A DNA stretch of 64,000 nucleotides from the NCBI RefSeq assembly GCF_025823185.1, contig NZ_JACKVK010000001.1, forward strand, positions 62,001-126,000, read 5' to 3'. A program made the position numbers and the translations under genes. This DNA comes from Mycobacterium yunnanensis (GTDB lineage Bacteria > Actinomycetota > Actinomycetes > Mycobacteriales > Mycobacteriaceae). Position 1 is the stretch's first letter. Each line of letters opens with the position of its first letter. Shown one piece after another: positions 43,468 to 52,492 of this stretch. Under the pieces are notes generated by a model that was not told the origin of the DNA, did not search any database, and worked only from the letters and a program-made list of their open reading frames with translations.

Positions 43468-44604
43468 TTACCGCCGGGCGTCGACCTCGTCGTGGTGAAT
43501 GCGGGACTCCAGGTCGGCGAGCGGTCGGCCGCCGCCGCCCCAGCGCCTGGCGATGATCTCAGCGGTGATCGACACCGCCGTCTCCTCGGGAGTCCGCGCA
43601 CCGAGATCCAAGCCGATGGGGCTCGACAGTCGGCCGAAGTCGGCGTCGGTGAGACCCACCTCGCGAAGCCGTTCGATTCGGTCGACGTGGGTTTGGCGTG
43701 ACCCCATCGCGCCGACGTAGCCAACGCGCGGCAGCCGAAGGGCCACCGCCAGAACCGGCACGTCGAACTTGGGGTCATGGGTCAGCACGCAGATGACGGT
43801 CCGCGCGTCGACGGCCCCCAACTCCTGCTGCCCGGCCAGGTAGCGGTGGGGCCAGTCGACGACCACCTCGTCAGCGGCGGGAAAACGGGCCGGCGTGGCG
43901 AACACGGGCCGCGCGTCGCAGACGGTGACGCGATACCCCAGAAGCGACCCCTGACGGGTCAGCGCCGCGGCGAAGTCGATGGCGCCGAAGACGATCATCC
44001 TCGGTCGAGGCGCGTGGCTGGCGACGAACACCTCCATGCCCTCGCCTTGGCGCTGACCGTCCGGACCGTAGGTCAGCACCGCGGTGCGCCCCGCGGCGAG
44101 CAGTCCGCGGACGTCGTCGGCCACGGCGTCGTCGGCGCGGGCCGATCCCAGGGTGCCGTCGGTGGTCGTCTCGCCGACGACCAATCGGCGTCCGATCCAG
44201 TCGACGTCGGGGTGCGCGATCACCGTGGCCACGGCTATCGGGCGGTGCGTGGCCATGGCGTCGGCGACGGCACCCAGGTGCGGAAATGTGTTGCGCGACA
44301 CGGGTTCTGCGAAGATGTCGATGATCCCACCGCATGTCAGGCCCACCGCGAAGGCGTCGTCGTCGGTGATTCCGTAGCGCTGAAGCCGTGGCCGACCCGT
44401 CAGTACGACCTCGCCGGCCAGGTCGTACACCGCGGCCTCCACGCACCCGCCGGAGACCGACCCTGCCACCGAGCCGTCGTGCGCGACGACCATGGCCGCC
44501 CCTGGGGCGCGCGGTGCGGACTTCATGGTGCGAACCACGGTCGCCAGGCCCGCGGTCTCGTCGGCGCGCCACACCGCGAGAAGCTCGTCGAGAATGTCGC
44601 GCAC
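43468..44604 (-). CDS. XdhC/CoxF-family protein
   Basis: A 378-residue protein with the two XdhC parts: the N-terminal XdhC/CoxI domain (GAAMVVAHDGSVAGSVSGGCVEAAVYD) and the C-terminal Rossmann domain (FGAIDFAAALTRQGSLLGYRVTVCDARPVFA, HDPKFDVPVL, GYVGAMGSRQT). Family members insert or sulphurate the molybdenum cofactor of xanthine dehydrogenase and CO dehydrogenase-type enzymes. No molybdoenzyme is encoded nearby. GTG 44604. It diverges from the DKNYY gene over 65 nt. Confidence 0.88.
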   Translation of the reverse strand: MRDILDELLAVWRADETAGLATVVRTMKSAPRAPGAAMVVAHDGSVAGSVSGGCVEAAVYDLAGEVVLTGRPRLQRYGITDDDAFAVGLTCGGIIDIFAEPVSRNTFPHLGAVADAMATHRPIAVATVIAHPDVDWIGRRLVVGETTTDGTLGSARADDAVADDVRGLLAAGRTAVLTYGPDGQRQGEGMEVFVASHAPRPRMIVFGAIDFAAALTRQGSLLGYRVTVCDARPVFATPARFPAADEVVVDWPHRYLAGQQELGAVDARTVICVLTHDPKFDVPVLAVALRLPRVGYVGAMGSRQTHVDRIERLREVGLTDADFGRLSSPIGLDLGARTPEETAVSITAEIIARRWGGGGRPLADLESRIHHDEVDARR

Positions 44605-44669
44605 GCCCCGAGTCTAGGTCGAGCCGAGTACCGTTGCCCCATGACGGGACCGCCCCCTCCGGCACCGCG

Positions 44670-45539
44670 ATGCGTCGGCTGACTGCCGCCCTGTGCGTCG
44701 CCGTCGTGGCGGTGCTGGCGGGTTGTGACCGGGGTGGGTCGCCCAATCCGCTGTTCGATTCCGCCGGTTACCACGTGCGTGGCAATTCGGTCTTCTTCCT
44801 CCAAGCCTTCCCCGGTCGAGCCGTTCAGGTCGACGGCGCCGATGCGGGCTCGTTCCAGCCGCTCGACCGGACCTTCGCCAAGGACCGAGCCACGGTCTAC
44901 GTCGACGGCCGCGAACTTCCCGACGCCGACCCGGCGACCTTCGAGCTGCTGGGCCGGCCGGACTTCGCCAAGGACGACGCCCGCGTCTACCAGCGCGACA
45001 CGGTGCTCAGCGACGACCCTGCCAACTTCGAGTTGCTCGACGGCAACCTGACCAAGGACTCCGCGGCGGTGTACTGGTCCGACGGGCGGGTGCTGTCGGA
45101 CGATCCCGCCCACTTCGCCATCGTCTCGGACTCGGACTACTACCTCTTCACCAAGGACGACCGCTTCGTCCAGGTAAACGGCAACCTCGTCGCCGGCGCC
45201 GACCCGGCCACCTTCCGGGTGCTCGGGGGCGGGTACTCGCGTGACGACTCTCGCGTCTTCTACTTCGCCGACCGCGTCGCCGACGCCGACGTCGACTCCT
45301 TCGAGGTGCTCGACGGCCCCTTCGCGCGGGACGCCCGCCGCGGCTACTGGATGGGCAAGCCCGTCCCCGGCGCCGACGGCGCCACCTTCGGCGTGCTGAA
45401 CGCCGCGTTCGAATGCTCCGCCGACGCGACGCAGGCCTACTACCGCGACGAGGTCATCGTCGACGCCGATCCCAAGTCGTTTCCACCGGGGTACGTCGTC
45501 ACCGGCTGCTCGGAGGGCTCGGTCTTCTTCGCGCCGTGA
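44670..45539 (+). CDS. DKNYY-family lipoprotein
   Basis: A 289-residue lipoprotein. The signal ends in VLAGC (Cys about 19). The mature part consists of about seven DKNYY-type repeats of the form [FTS]-[AKR]-[KR]-D-x-x-x-V-Y, each followed by DPATFELL-like text (for example FAKDRATVYVDGRELPDADPATFELL). Such repeats form beta-propeller or beta-helix-like surface folds; the function is unknown. It is flanked by an unrelated divergent gene and a convergent secreted-protein gene. Confidence 0.85.
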   Translation: MRRLTAALCVAVVAVLAGCDRGGSPNPLFDSAGYHVRGNSVFFLQAFPGRAVQVDGADAGSFQPLDRTFAKDRATVYVDGRELPDADPATFELLGRPDFAKDDARVYQRDTVLSDDPANFELLDGNLTKDSAAVYWSDGRVLSDDPAHFAIVSDSDYYLFTKDDRFVQVNGNLVAGADPATFRVLGGGYSRDDSRVFYFADRVADADVDSFEVLDGPFARDARRGYWMGKPVPGADGATFGVLNAAFECSADATQAYYRDEVIVDADPKSFPPGYVVTGCSEGSVFFAP

Positions 45540-45545
45540 CGGGTC

Positions 45546-46013
45546 TTACGGCGTGCGCCGCCACAGGCAGTCGCCGCTGAGTTCCACGGTGAAGAGCCTG
45601 GGCACCATCTCGAGGCTCAGCGGTTGGCCCGGCTCGCCGCGGTCGGATTGCGGCGCACTCAGCGTGGGCGTCCCGGAGACGACCGCGAATTGCGTTGCCG
45701 CACAGCTTGTGTCGGGTGCCAGTGGAGTGGCCGTCCACTGGCCGGACTCGAGCATGGGATTGCGCCGACCCTGGCCGTGCAACGTCATCGTCGGTCCGGG
45801 GCTCGCCCATTCGTCGCTCATCGGATAGGGGTCGGTGACGGGTTGCCAGGTGGCGCCGTCGCACGTCAGCGGCGCCGCGGCGCCGGTCGGCCAGGTCAAC
45901 GCATCCTTGGTCGCCGCGGTGCACGGCGGCTGCGCCGGGTCGGCGCTCGCCACGGCGATCGACGACAGCGCGAGCGCCGTGGCGAGCGTCCCCAGTGCGA
46001 CGGTGCGCAGCAC
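45546..46013 (-). CDS. Small secreted protein, unknown function
   Basis: A 155-residue exported protein with a signal peptide (VALGTLATALALSSIAVASA) and four cysteines in the mature part (PPCTA, LTCDG, TSCAA, GDCLW). No domain is recognised. GTG 46013 lies 8 nt after the DUF4185 gene stop, so the two are probably co-transcribed, and a cell-wall-related role with that enzyme is possible. Confidence 0.75.
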   Translation of the reverse strand: MLRTVALGTLATALALSSIAVASADPAQPPCTAATKDALTWPTGAAAPLTCDGATWQPVTDPYPMSDEWASPGPTMTLHGQGRRNPMLESGQWTATPLAPDTSCAATQFAVVSGTPTLSAPQSDRGEPGQPLSLEMVPRLFTVELSGDCLWRRTP

Positions 46014-46021
46014 GAGCCGGC

Positions 46022-48217
46022 CTAGACCTTCGTGAGGTCGGTCTTCATCAGCATCACGTTGTACTGAGACCACAACGAGAGGTTCCAGTACAGGTCGGTG
46101 CCGGTGCCCATCGTCGACGGAGACCACGGATGCATCATGGGCGCGTAGATGCCTCCTGGTTGCTGGGCCATCAGCACCTTGGCGCCCGACCAGCCGCCCT
46201 GCGGGGTGTCCGAAGTCCGCATCACGATGTTGTTGAACTGGTCGCCGTAGAGGACGACGTACTTCTTGAGTTGTTTGTTGTACTGGACCGACATCTCACT
46301 GACCTGGTTGCCAGGATTTGCGACGCCGCACGCACCGGTGTCCTGACCGAAGACCGCCGAGGCCTTGGCTGGTTGGTTCTTGTACCACCCCGCCGGGGTG
46401 GCTCCCCAGCCAAACCAGCCGCCGGCCGTACCGGCGCTGTAGTACTCGTACTTGGTGGTGTCGAGGATGTCCTTCTCGGCGACGCGCGACACGTAGGCCG
46501 CACCCTGGCGGCCGTTCGGGGTGCCGTAGTTGTACACGTAGCCGTCGCCGGGGCGGACGTAGGCACCCTGCTGGAAGTTGGCGTTGCCGCTCCACGGGTC
46601 GTTGTACCTGACCGACGTCGGCGCGACGGTCCAATTCTCGCCGTTGTCGGTGGAATAGGCGATCGCCGAGTAGTTGGTGGTCCACGTGCCCGCCGCACCC
46701 CAGTTGGACACCGACATGAAGTTGACGTACTGGGTGACCCCGAACTGCGTGCCCGGCGTCGGTATCGAGACGCCTGCGGTGGGGATCAGCGTGACGCCGG
46801 CCGGCAGACCGTCCGGATGGATGATCTGACGTGCAGTCGTGGGGCTGCTCAGGGGAGTGCCGCCAAACATGTTGCCGTTGAACCATTCTCCGTTGGGAAT
46901 GGTCATTCCGTCGGACAGAACGGTGTCGGCACTACGGAGCAGGACGTTGAAGCGCCAGTTACCGGTCATGTTGGCACCGCTGAACGTGTCGCCGAACGCC
47001 ATCAACACCTGATGCTCGTTGTACGGGGTGCTGGGATCGTCGACCATGCCGTTGTCCCAGATGACGCCGACGTCGGTGCCCGTGATGCCGAAGCGGTTGA
47101 GGGTGTCGGCGATCAAGGGGTTTCCGGTCTGATAGTTGCCCGTGACCCACTGGACGAACTGGGTCGACGGGCTCAACTGCGCGCCGGCGAGCGGGAAGCC
47201 TGGCACGTTGACCGCCGGTACCGCCGCCTGCGCGAAGGCCGCGGTGGCGGCGGCCAACGAGAGGCTGGCGGCGTCGGGCTGAACGGCCGCGGTTGGTGCT
47301 GCCGACACGCGTCCGGTGACGGCGTCGACGAAGTCGTCGAACTCGCGGCGTGCATAGGCCAGCAGCGACCACGCGAGCGGCGGCTCGGCGGGTGAGGTGG
47401 ACCCTGCGCCCATGAACGGGGCCAGCAGCGAGGTGACGACGCTGGACACCATGCCGCCGATGACGGCCAGCGGATTCGGCGGTGCGAGTGGGGCGGGGGC
47501 GGTGGGAACGACAGTGACCGCGGCCGTCGACGCGACGGCGCTCGGCGTGGCGGCCGCCGTGACGACGGCGAGTTTGGTGGTCACCGTGGGGGCGGTGTCG
47601 GTGGCGGTCACCTTGGCCGCGCTCGGCGCGGCCGCGGCGTTACCAGGCGTGGTCGTGTCGGTCTTGAGTGTCGGCGCGTTGCTCGTCGTGCCCGTGGTGG
47701 CCGCGGCCGCGGTGGCGGGCTTCGCCTTCTTGGTCGACGTGGGCGCAGGCGACGGTGTGGCAGGGGTGGCCGTTGGTGGGTCATCCGGCCCGGACGAGTC
47801 CGTCGGCTCGGGTGTCTCCGTCGGCTGAGGCGCGGAGGACGGTTCGGGCGTGGAGGACGGTTTGGGCGTCGGTTCGGCTGAAGAGCCCGAAGTACCGGTG
47901 TTGGTCTGAGCGCTGACGACTCCGCTGGCTGCCGCACCCGAGGTGCTCGCGGTGCTGCCCGCGGGCTTGTCGTCGGTCTTCGTACCGGTGGACGTGCCCG
48001 AGCTCGTGGTCGTCGTGCCGCCGGTCGCGGGTTCCGGCGACGGCGCGGCGTCGGCACCGGAGGCCGAGGCGCCAGCAGTGCTGGAGGACTGACTGCTCGA
48101 GGTGTTGGTGGACCCCTCGTCGGCTAGGGCGACGCCGTACCCCGTCGCCACGGCGGTGCCCACCCCCAGTGCCACGGCTAGCCCGCCCACGCGACCGATG
48201 TACCTGGAGGCTCCCAT
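46022..48217 (-). CDS. Secreted DUF4185 protein, probable arabinan-active glycoside hydrolase
   Basis: A 731-residue exported protein. Signal peptide (VGGLAVALGVGTAVATGYGVALA), then about 230 residues of Ser/Thr/Pro/Ala low complexity (mucin-like linker), a short hydrophobic-helical stretch (about 245-320), and a C-terminal DUF4185 five-bladed propeller domain (about 345-731). Visible blade motifs include GVIWDNGMVDD, HQVLMAFGDTFSG, NYSAIAYSTDNGENW and KKYVVLYGDQFN. Some DUF4185 proteins are known endo-D-arabinanases (family GH183) that cut mycobacterial arabinan, so cell-wall remodelling is a fair inference. ATG 48217 has GGAAGG upstream. Confidence 0.83.
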   Translation of the reverse strand: MGASRYIGRVGGLAVALGVGTAVATGYGVALADEGSTNTSSSQSSSTAGASASGADAAPSPEPATGGTTTTSSGTSTGTKTDDKPAGSTASTSGAAASGVVSAQTNTGTSGSSAEPTPKPSSTPEPSSAPQPTETPEPTDSSGPDDPPTATPATPSPAPTSTKKAKPATAAAATTGTTSNAPTLKTDTTTPGNAAAAPSAAKVTATDTAPTVTTKLAVVTAAATPSAVASTAAVTVVPTAPAPLAPPNPLAVIGGMVSSVVTSLLAPFMGAGSTSPAEPPLAWSLLAYARREFDDFVDAVTGRVSAAPTAAVQPDAASLSLAAATAAFAQAAVPAVNVPGFPLAGAQLSPSTQFVQWVTGNYQTGNPLIADTLNRFGITGTDVGVIWDNGMVDDPSTPYNEHQVLMAFGDTFSGANMTGNWRFNVLLRSADTVLSDGMTIPNGEWFNGNMFGGTPLSSPTTARQIIHPDGLPAGVTLIPTAGVSIPTPGTQFGVTQYVNFMSVSNWGAAGTWTTNYSAIAYSTDNGENWTVAPTSVRYNDPWSGNANFQQGAYVRPGDGYVYNYGTPNGRQGAAYVSRVAEKDILDTTKYEYYSAGTAGGWFGWGATPAGWYKNQPAKASAVFGQDTGACGVANPGNQVSEMSVQYNKQLKKYVVLYGDQFNNIVMRTSDTPQGGWSGAKVLMAQQPGGIYAPMMHPWSPSTMGTGTDLYWNLSLWSQYNVMLMKTDLTKV

Positions 48218-48371
48218 GCTGGCCCTTCCGATGCGCTGAATTGCTCTTCCCCGATGGAGCAGAGCAATTGAATCGCACTATCTCCGGGCTCATCGGTGAA
48301 AGCCGAGTTTCCGGACCTTCACTGATGGGGCATTCGCTGCGGGCGCCGGCGGTGTTACCTGGCCACCAGGA

Positions 48372-48731
48372 TCAGTTCAGTTTCTCGAGGGCCTTCTCGT
48401 AGAGATCGAACGCCTCGGACAGCCCGCCGCCGACCCAGGCGTCGACGATCCCCACCCTGTCGGCCACCAGCTGAATCTGGGTGACCCACTCCTGAAAGCC
48501 CTGATCGGTGCGCAGCGCGTCGATCTGCGCGTGCGAGCCCTGGATGAGGATGAACCCGCCGAGCTCGGTGCTCTGCGGTTTGAGCACGGCCGCGTCATAG
48601 CGTTCGATACGGCCTTCGCTCGACAGTTGCTCGAGGTAGCCGGTGAGCGACGACTTCAGCAGCGCCAGCGCCTGCGGTTCGCGTCCCCGGGCGGGTATTC
48701 CCCAGGCGACCCAGACTCCGGCTTCGGACAT
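48372..48731 (-). CDS. Small conserved protein, unknown function
   Basis: A 119-residue soluble protein starting MSEAGVWVAWGIPARGREP. Its alternating strands and helices (GFILIQGSHAQIDAL, GVWVAWGIP) suggest a dimeric alpha/beta-barrel (ferredoxin-like) fold; no catalytic motif is visible. I chose ATG 48731 because GAGGAGG lies 6 nt upstream; an in-frame start 27 nt earlier lacks one. No clear operon partner. Confidence 0.72.
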   Translation of the reverse strand: MSEAGVWVAWGIPARGREPQALALLKSSLTGYLEQLSSEGRIERYDAAVLKPQSTELGGFILIQGSHAQIDALRTDQGFQEWVTQIQLVADRVGIVDAWVGGGLSEAFDLYEKALEKLN

Positions 48732-48779
48732 CGATTCCTCCTCGGCTATGGCGGACACGCGGCCACCGCCTGTGAGTAT

Positions 48780-49184
48780 CTAGTACGACAGGCCGTCGGC
48801 ATATCGCCGACGCCGAAGGTGTCGCCCGTTGCCGCGATTGCGGCTCTTGTAGGTGGCGAGCTGCGAGTCGCAGCTGGGGCAGACCAGCCGCAGATTCTCC
48901 CGGCGGTTGTTGGTGGGATTGCCGTCGACGTGGTCGAGCACCAGGGCCAGGTGTTCCCCTCGCCACGTGTTCGCGCCTCCGCAGATCGCGCAGCAACCGT
49001 TCTGAGCGTTGGAGAGGTATTGCCGGATGTAGTGCGTTCGGCGACTGTCGACGGCGGCCTCACCGGTCTCGAGCCAACGCTTGACGCCAGTGTCGCGACG
49101 GGCCGCGGCTTGACACGCATTACCGCAGTAGACCTTCTGGCTGCGCTTGGAGAGCGTTGAACCGCATTGACGACACTGCCTCAC
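48780..49184 (-). CDS. HNH endonuclease with N-terminal zinc finger
   Basis: A 134-residue protein. The N-terminus has a four-cysteine finger (CRQCG, YCGNACQ); the C-terminal half is an HNH nuclease module with CAICGG, LDHVDGNPTNNRRENLRLVCPSC, the D-H and N residues of the betabetaalpha-metal fold in place. The start is uncertain: GTG 49184 is chosen, but GTG 49208 is possible. Free-standing HNH proteins of this kind are often selfish or phage-derived; it lies beside a tRNA gene, a common insertion site. No att repeats are visible. Confidence 0.78.
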   Translation of the reverse strand: MRQCRQCGSTLSKRSQKVYCGNACQAAARRDTGVKRWLETGEAAVDSRRTHYIRQYLSNAQNGCCAICGGANTWRGEHLALVLDHVDGNPTNNRRENLRLVCPSCDSQLATYKSRNRGNGRHLRRRRYADGLSY

Positions 49185-49230
49185 GGGCGTGACGCTACGA
49201 CCGCCCACCGACAACGAGGCGGGGTCAGGG

Positions 49231-49305
49231 TGGAGCCCCCTATCGGGATTGAACCGATGACCTTCCGCTTACAAGGCGGGAGCTCTACCACTGAGCTAAG
49301 GAGGC
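49231..49305 (-). tRNA. tRNA-Thr (anticodon TGT)
   Basis: On the minus strand the sequence folds as a tRNA: acceptor GCCTCCT pairs with AGGGGGC, D-arm TAGCTCAGTGGTAGAGC, anticodon loop CTTGTAA (TGT, reads ACA) and T-arm GGTTCAATCCC. The 3' CCA is encoded (49233-49231). Confidence 0.95.
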
Positions 49306-49328
49306 TTGTGCCCCCGTAGCCTATCGGC

Positions 49329-50144
49329 TCACTCCTCGGCGTCGACGACCCGCGGGGCGGGAATCGGCCGTGTGACGGGTCGTCGCCCCCGCGCACGGGG
49401 CAGCGGGATGCGGCCGGCGATGTTGCTCAACGGGTTCACGACTTGGCTCAACGTGATGACGGCTTCGTGCAGCGCGTCGATCGTCGGTGTCAGCGCTTCC
49501 AGTCCCGGTGCGAGCCGGTTCAGGGTGTCGGCTACGTCGGCGAGCTTCATGAGGGCGCCTTGCTCGGCGGTGAGGGTGTCGAGCAGACCGCCCTCGGCGA
49601 GCAGTTTGTCGGCGACCCCGTCCTCGCGCAGGATCCGTTCGATCAGTCCGTCGTTGGCGAGCAGTTGGTCGGCGAGGCCGCCGGGTGCGATCACCCGGGA
49701 CACGGCGCCGTCGTCGGTGGTCAGTCGGTCGACCAGGCCGCCCTCGGCGGTGAGCTGGTCGATCAATCCGCCGGGGGCGACCGCACGCGTGACGGGGCCG
49801 TTCTCGGCGGTCAGCCGGTCGAGCAGGCCCCCTTCGGCGGTGAGCTGGTCGACCAGCCCGCCCGGTCGAAGCATCCTGTTGACGGGTCCGTCCGGGGCGA
49901 GCGCGCGTCCGAGTGGGGCGTCGTCGTCCATCAGGCGGGCCAGCCGGTTGGCGCGTTCGACGGCGTCTTCGAGCCCCAGCAGCTGGGCCAACGACGAGCG
50001 GCTGGCGGGCACCGTGCCGTCGCCGAGCCCTCGCTGGACCACCTGAAGGGTCTCGCTGGCGACGCCGAGGCTCATGTCGGCGACGGCGAGCCCGATGCGC
50101 GCCGGTGCCGTCACCACGTCGACGAGGGCTTTGCCGAAATTCAT
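49329..50144 (-). CDS. Decapeptide-repeat protein of unknown function
   Basis: A 271-residue protein. Residues 76-205 form 13 uninterrupted units of 10 residues with pattern G-[PLAV]-[VIL]-x-[RQK]-[LMI]-[LTA]-x-x-[GND] (for example GLVDQLTAEG, GLLDRLTAEN, GPVTRAVAPG). The units also group in threes as a 30-residue super-repeat. An N-terminal segment (about 1-45, VVTAPARIGLAVADMSLGVASE) is amphipathic, and the basic C-terminus (PLPRARGRRPVTRP) is disordered. ATG 50144 has AGGA 8 nt upstream; ATG 50153 is less likely. It diverges from phoP. Confidence 0.8.
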   Translation of the reverse strand: MNFGKALVDVVTAPARIGLAVADMSLGVASETLQVVQRGLGDGTVPASRSSLAQLLGLEDAVERANRLARLMDDDAPLGRALAPDGPVNRMLRPGGLVDQLTAEGGLLDRLTAENGPVTRAVAPGGLIDQLTAEGGLVDRLTTDDGAVSRVIAPGGLADQLLANDGLIERILREDGVADKLLAEGGLLDTLTAEQGALMKLADVADTLNRLAPGLEALTPTIDALHEAVITLSQVVNPLSNIAGRIPLPRARGRRPVTRPIPAPRVVDAEE

Positions 50145-50192
50145 GGTGCTCATCCTATGGCGACGGTCACATGGAGGAGTCTGGGAATCAAC

Positions 50193-50210
50193 TCACAGGA
50201 TTCTCACAGC
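50193..50210. promoter_or_regulatory. PhoP box upstream of phoP
   Basis: Two direct TCACAG hexamers (50193-50198 and 50204-50209) are 11 bp apart, the spacing of the PhoP direct repeat (7-bp repeats with a 4-bp spacer). It lies 45 nt upstream of the phoP start, between phoP and the decapeptide-repeat gene, and supports autoregulation. Confidence 0.78.
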
Positions 50211-50254
50211 GCCTCTGCAGCGTCATTCCATGGGAATGGGAGGACATTGTTCCC

Positions 50255-50974
50255 ATGGCCATGGCTGCAGTTCCGGAGTTCATCCCCGAAGCGAGGATCC
50301 TCGTCGTCGACGACGAGACCAACATCGTCGAGCTTCTCTCGGTGAGTCTGAAGTTCCAGGGCTTCGAGGTCCACACCGCCTCCAGCGGTCCGGCTGCGCT
50401 GGACAAGGCGCGCGAGATTCGCCCGGACGCGGTGATCCTCGACGTGATGATGCCGGGGATGGATGGCTTCGGCGTACTTCGCCGGCTGCGCGCCGACGGC
50501 ATCGACGCGCCCGCGCTGTTCCTCACCGCCCGCGATTCACTCCAGGACAAGATCGCCGGGCTGACCCTCGGTGGCGACGACTACGTCACCAAGCCGTTCA
50601 GCCTGGAAGAGGTCGTCGCGCGGTTGCGCGTCATCCTGCGGCGTTCCGGCCGTGGCGTCGAGGAGCCGCGCAGCGCGCGACTGACCTTCGCCGACATCGA
50701 ACTCGACGAGGACACCCACGAGGTGTGGAAGGCCGGTGAGCCGGTATCGCTGTCGCCGACGGAGTTCACGCTGCTGCGCTACTTCATCATCAACGCCGGC
50801 ACGGTGCTGTCCAAGCCGAAGATCCTCGACCACGTCTGGCGCTACGACTTCGGCGGCGACGTCAACGTCGTCGAGTCCTATGTGTCCTACCTGCGCCGCA
50901 AGATCGACACCGGCGAGAAGCGCCTGCTGCACACGCTCCGCGGCGTGGGATACGTTCTGCGCGAACCGCGCTAG
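50255..50974 (+). CDS. phoP: Two-component response regulator PhoP
   Basis: A 239-residue OmpR-family regulator: receiver domain (VVDDETNIVELL, phospho-acceptor Asp in VILDVMMPGMDG, KPFSLEEV switch Lys) and a C-terminal winged helix (LSPTEFTLLRYFIINAGTVLSKPKILDHVWRYDF). From residue 15 it is almost identical to M. tuberculosis PhoP. It controls envelope lipids, stress and secretion genes. ATG 50255 has GGGAGGA 10 nt upstream. A PhoP box precedes it. Confidence 0.96.
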   Translation: MAMAAVPEFIPEARILVVDDETNIVELLSVSLKFQGFEVHTASSGPAALDKAREIRPDAVILDVMMPGMDGFGVLRRLRADGIDAPALFLTARDSLQDKIAGLTLGGDDYVTKPFSLEEVVARLRVILRRSGRGVEEPRSARLTFADIELDEDTHEVWKAGEPVSLSPTEFTLLRYFIINAGTVLSKPKILDHVWRYDFGGDVNVVESYVSYLRRKIDTGEKRLLHTLRGVGYVLREPR

Positions 50975-51031
50975 CGCGCTCACATGCGTGAGTTCGCCCG
51001 TCGACGGCCGCGCTTTCTGCACAATGTGGGG

Positions 51032-52492
51032 ATGACGGGTCTTCGGAGGCGCGGTATCCCGTTGCGGGTCGGATTGGTCGCCGCGACGCTCGTTCTGGTG
51101 GCCTGCGGCTTGCTCGCCTCTGGAGTCGCCGTGACGTCCATCATCCGGCACACCCTGATCAACCGAGTCGACGAGACGCTGCTGGACGCGTCGCGCGGAT
51201 GGGCCCAGGCTCCCCGCCGGATGCCGGCCACGCCACTGGAGGATCCCAACCCCGCCCGTCCGCCGTCGGACTTCTACGTCCGTGGCATCGACTCCGACGG
51301 ACGCATCTGGATGGCGGTCAACGACCGCGACGCCGAACCCGCCCTGCCCGACAGCAACGACGTCGGACCGGTGCCCGTCACCGTGGGTTCGATCGACGAC
51401 TCGCACGTGCAGTGGCGCGCGATGACGGTGCGCGGTCTGCACGGCGAGCTGACCACCGTCGCAATCGACCTCTCGGACGTTTCGTCGACGGTTCGTGCGT
51501 TGACCTGGTCGCAGGTGGGCATCGGCGTCGCGGTGTTGCTGATACTCGGCATCGCCGGGTTTGCGGTGGTGCACCGCAGCTTGCGGCCGCTGGTCGAGGT
51601 GGAGCAGACCGCGGCCGCCATCGCGGCCGGCGAGCTGGATCGCCGCATTCCCGAACGGGACACGCGAACCGAGGTGGGCCGACTGTCGTTGGCGCTCAAC
51701 GGAATGCTCACCCAGATCCAGCGGGCGCTGGCCTCCTCGGAGGCCTCGGCCGAGAAGGCACGTACCTCCGAGGACCGGATGCGGCGCTTCATCACCGACG
51801 CAAGCCACGAACTGCGCACGCCGCTGACCACCATTCGCGGTTTCGCCGAGCTCTACCGACAGGGTGCTGCGCGCGACGTAGAACTGCTGATGAACCGCAT
51901 CGAGAGTGAGTCCCAGCGGATGGGTCTGCTGGTGGAGGATTTGTTGTTGCTGGCGCGGTTGGACGCGCAACGTCCGATGGAGCGACGCCGCGTCGACCTG
52001 CTGGCGTTGGCCAGCGACGCCGTCCACGACGCCCGGTCGGTGGCGCCGAAGCGCACCGTCACCATGGAAGTCCTCGACGGCCCGGGAACGCCAGAGGTGC
52101 TCGGCGACGAAGCCCGGCTGCGGCAGGTGATGGGCAATTTGGTGGCCAACGCGCTACAGCACACTCCGGAGTCGGCGAGCATCGCGATCCACGTCGGCAC
52201 CAGGCAGGACAGCGCGATCCTGGAGGTGGCCGACGAAGGTCCCGGCATGAGCCGCGAGGACGCGCACCGGGTCTTCGAGCGCTTCTACCGCACCGATTCC
52301 TCCCGGGCCCGGGCCAGCGGCGGCACGGGGCTGGGATTGTCCATCGTCGACTCGCTGGTCTACGCCCATGGCGGGACGGTCAGCGTGACCACGGCGCCGG
52401 GTCAGGGCTGCCGGTTCACGGTTGCGCTTCCGCGGATCGCCGACGTGCCGGTGGTGCACGACCCCGGGGCCGACGAACCCGCGACGGTCTAG
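51032..52492 (+). CDS. phoR: Two-component sensor histidine kinase PhoR
   Basis: A 486-residue membrane kinase. Two transmembrane segments (about 15-37 and 155-178) flank a periplasmic sensor domain. HAMP, HisKA with the H-box [19 protein letters not shown], and HATPase_c (N-box [13 protein letters not shown]1 VADEGPGM, G2 [10 protein letters not shown]) follow. I chose ATG 51032, which gives the M. tuberculosis length (485); ATG 50984 would add 16 residues. Cognate kinase of PhoP, 57 nt downstream. Its stop touches that of the convergent HIT gene. Confidence 0.95.
   Translation: MTGLRRRGIPLRVGLVAATLVLVACGLLASGVAVTSIIRHTLINRVDETLLDASRGWAQAPRRMPATPLEDPNPARPPSDFYVRGIDSDGRIWMAVNDRDAEPALPDSNDVGPVPVTVGSIDDSHVQWRAMTVRGLHGELTTVAIDLSDVSSTVRALTWSQVGIGVAVLLILGIAGFAVVHRSLRPLVEVEQTAAAIAAGELDRRIPERDTRTEVGRLSLALNGMLTQIQRALASSEASAEKARTSEDRMRRFITDASHELRTPLTTIRGFAELYRQGAARDVELLMNRIESESQRMGLLVEDLLLLARLDAQRPMERRRVDLLALASDAVHDARSVAPKRTVTMEVLDGPGTPEVLGDEARLRQVMGNLVANALQHTPESASIAIHVGTRQDSAILEVADEGPGMSREDAHRVFERFYRTDSSRARASGGTGLGLSIVDSLVYAHGGTVSVTTAPGQGCRFTVALPRIADVPVVHDPGADEPATV

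Noticed and set aside
49184-49330. Integration (att) site at the tRNA-Thr gene
   Set aside because: No direct repeat of the tRNA 3' end and no integrase in the window.
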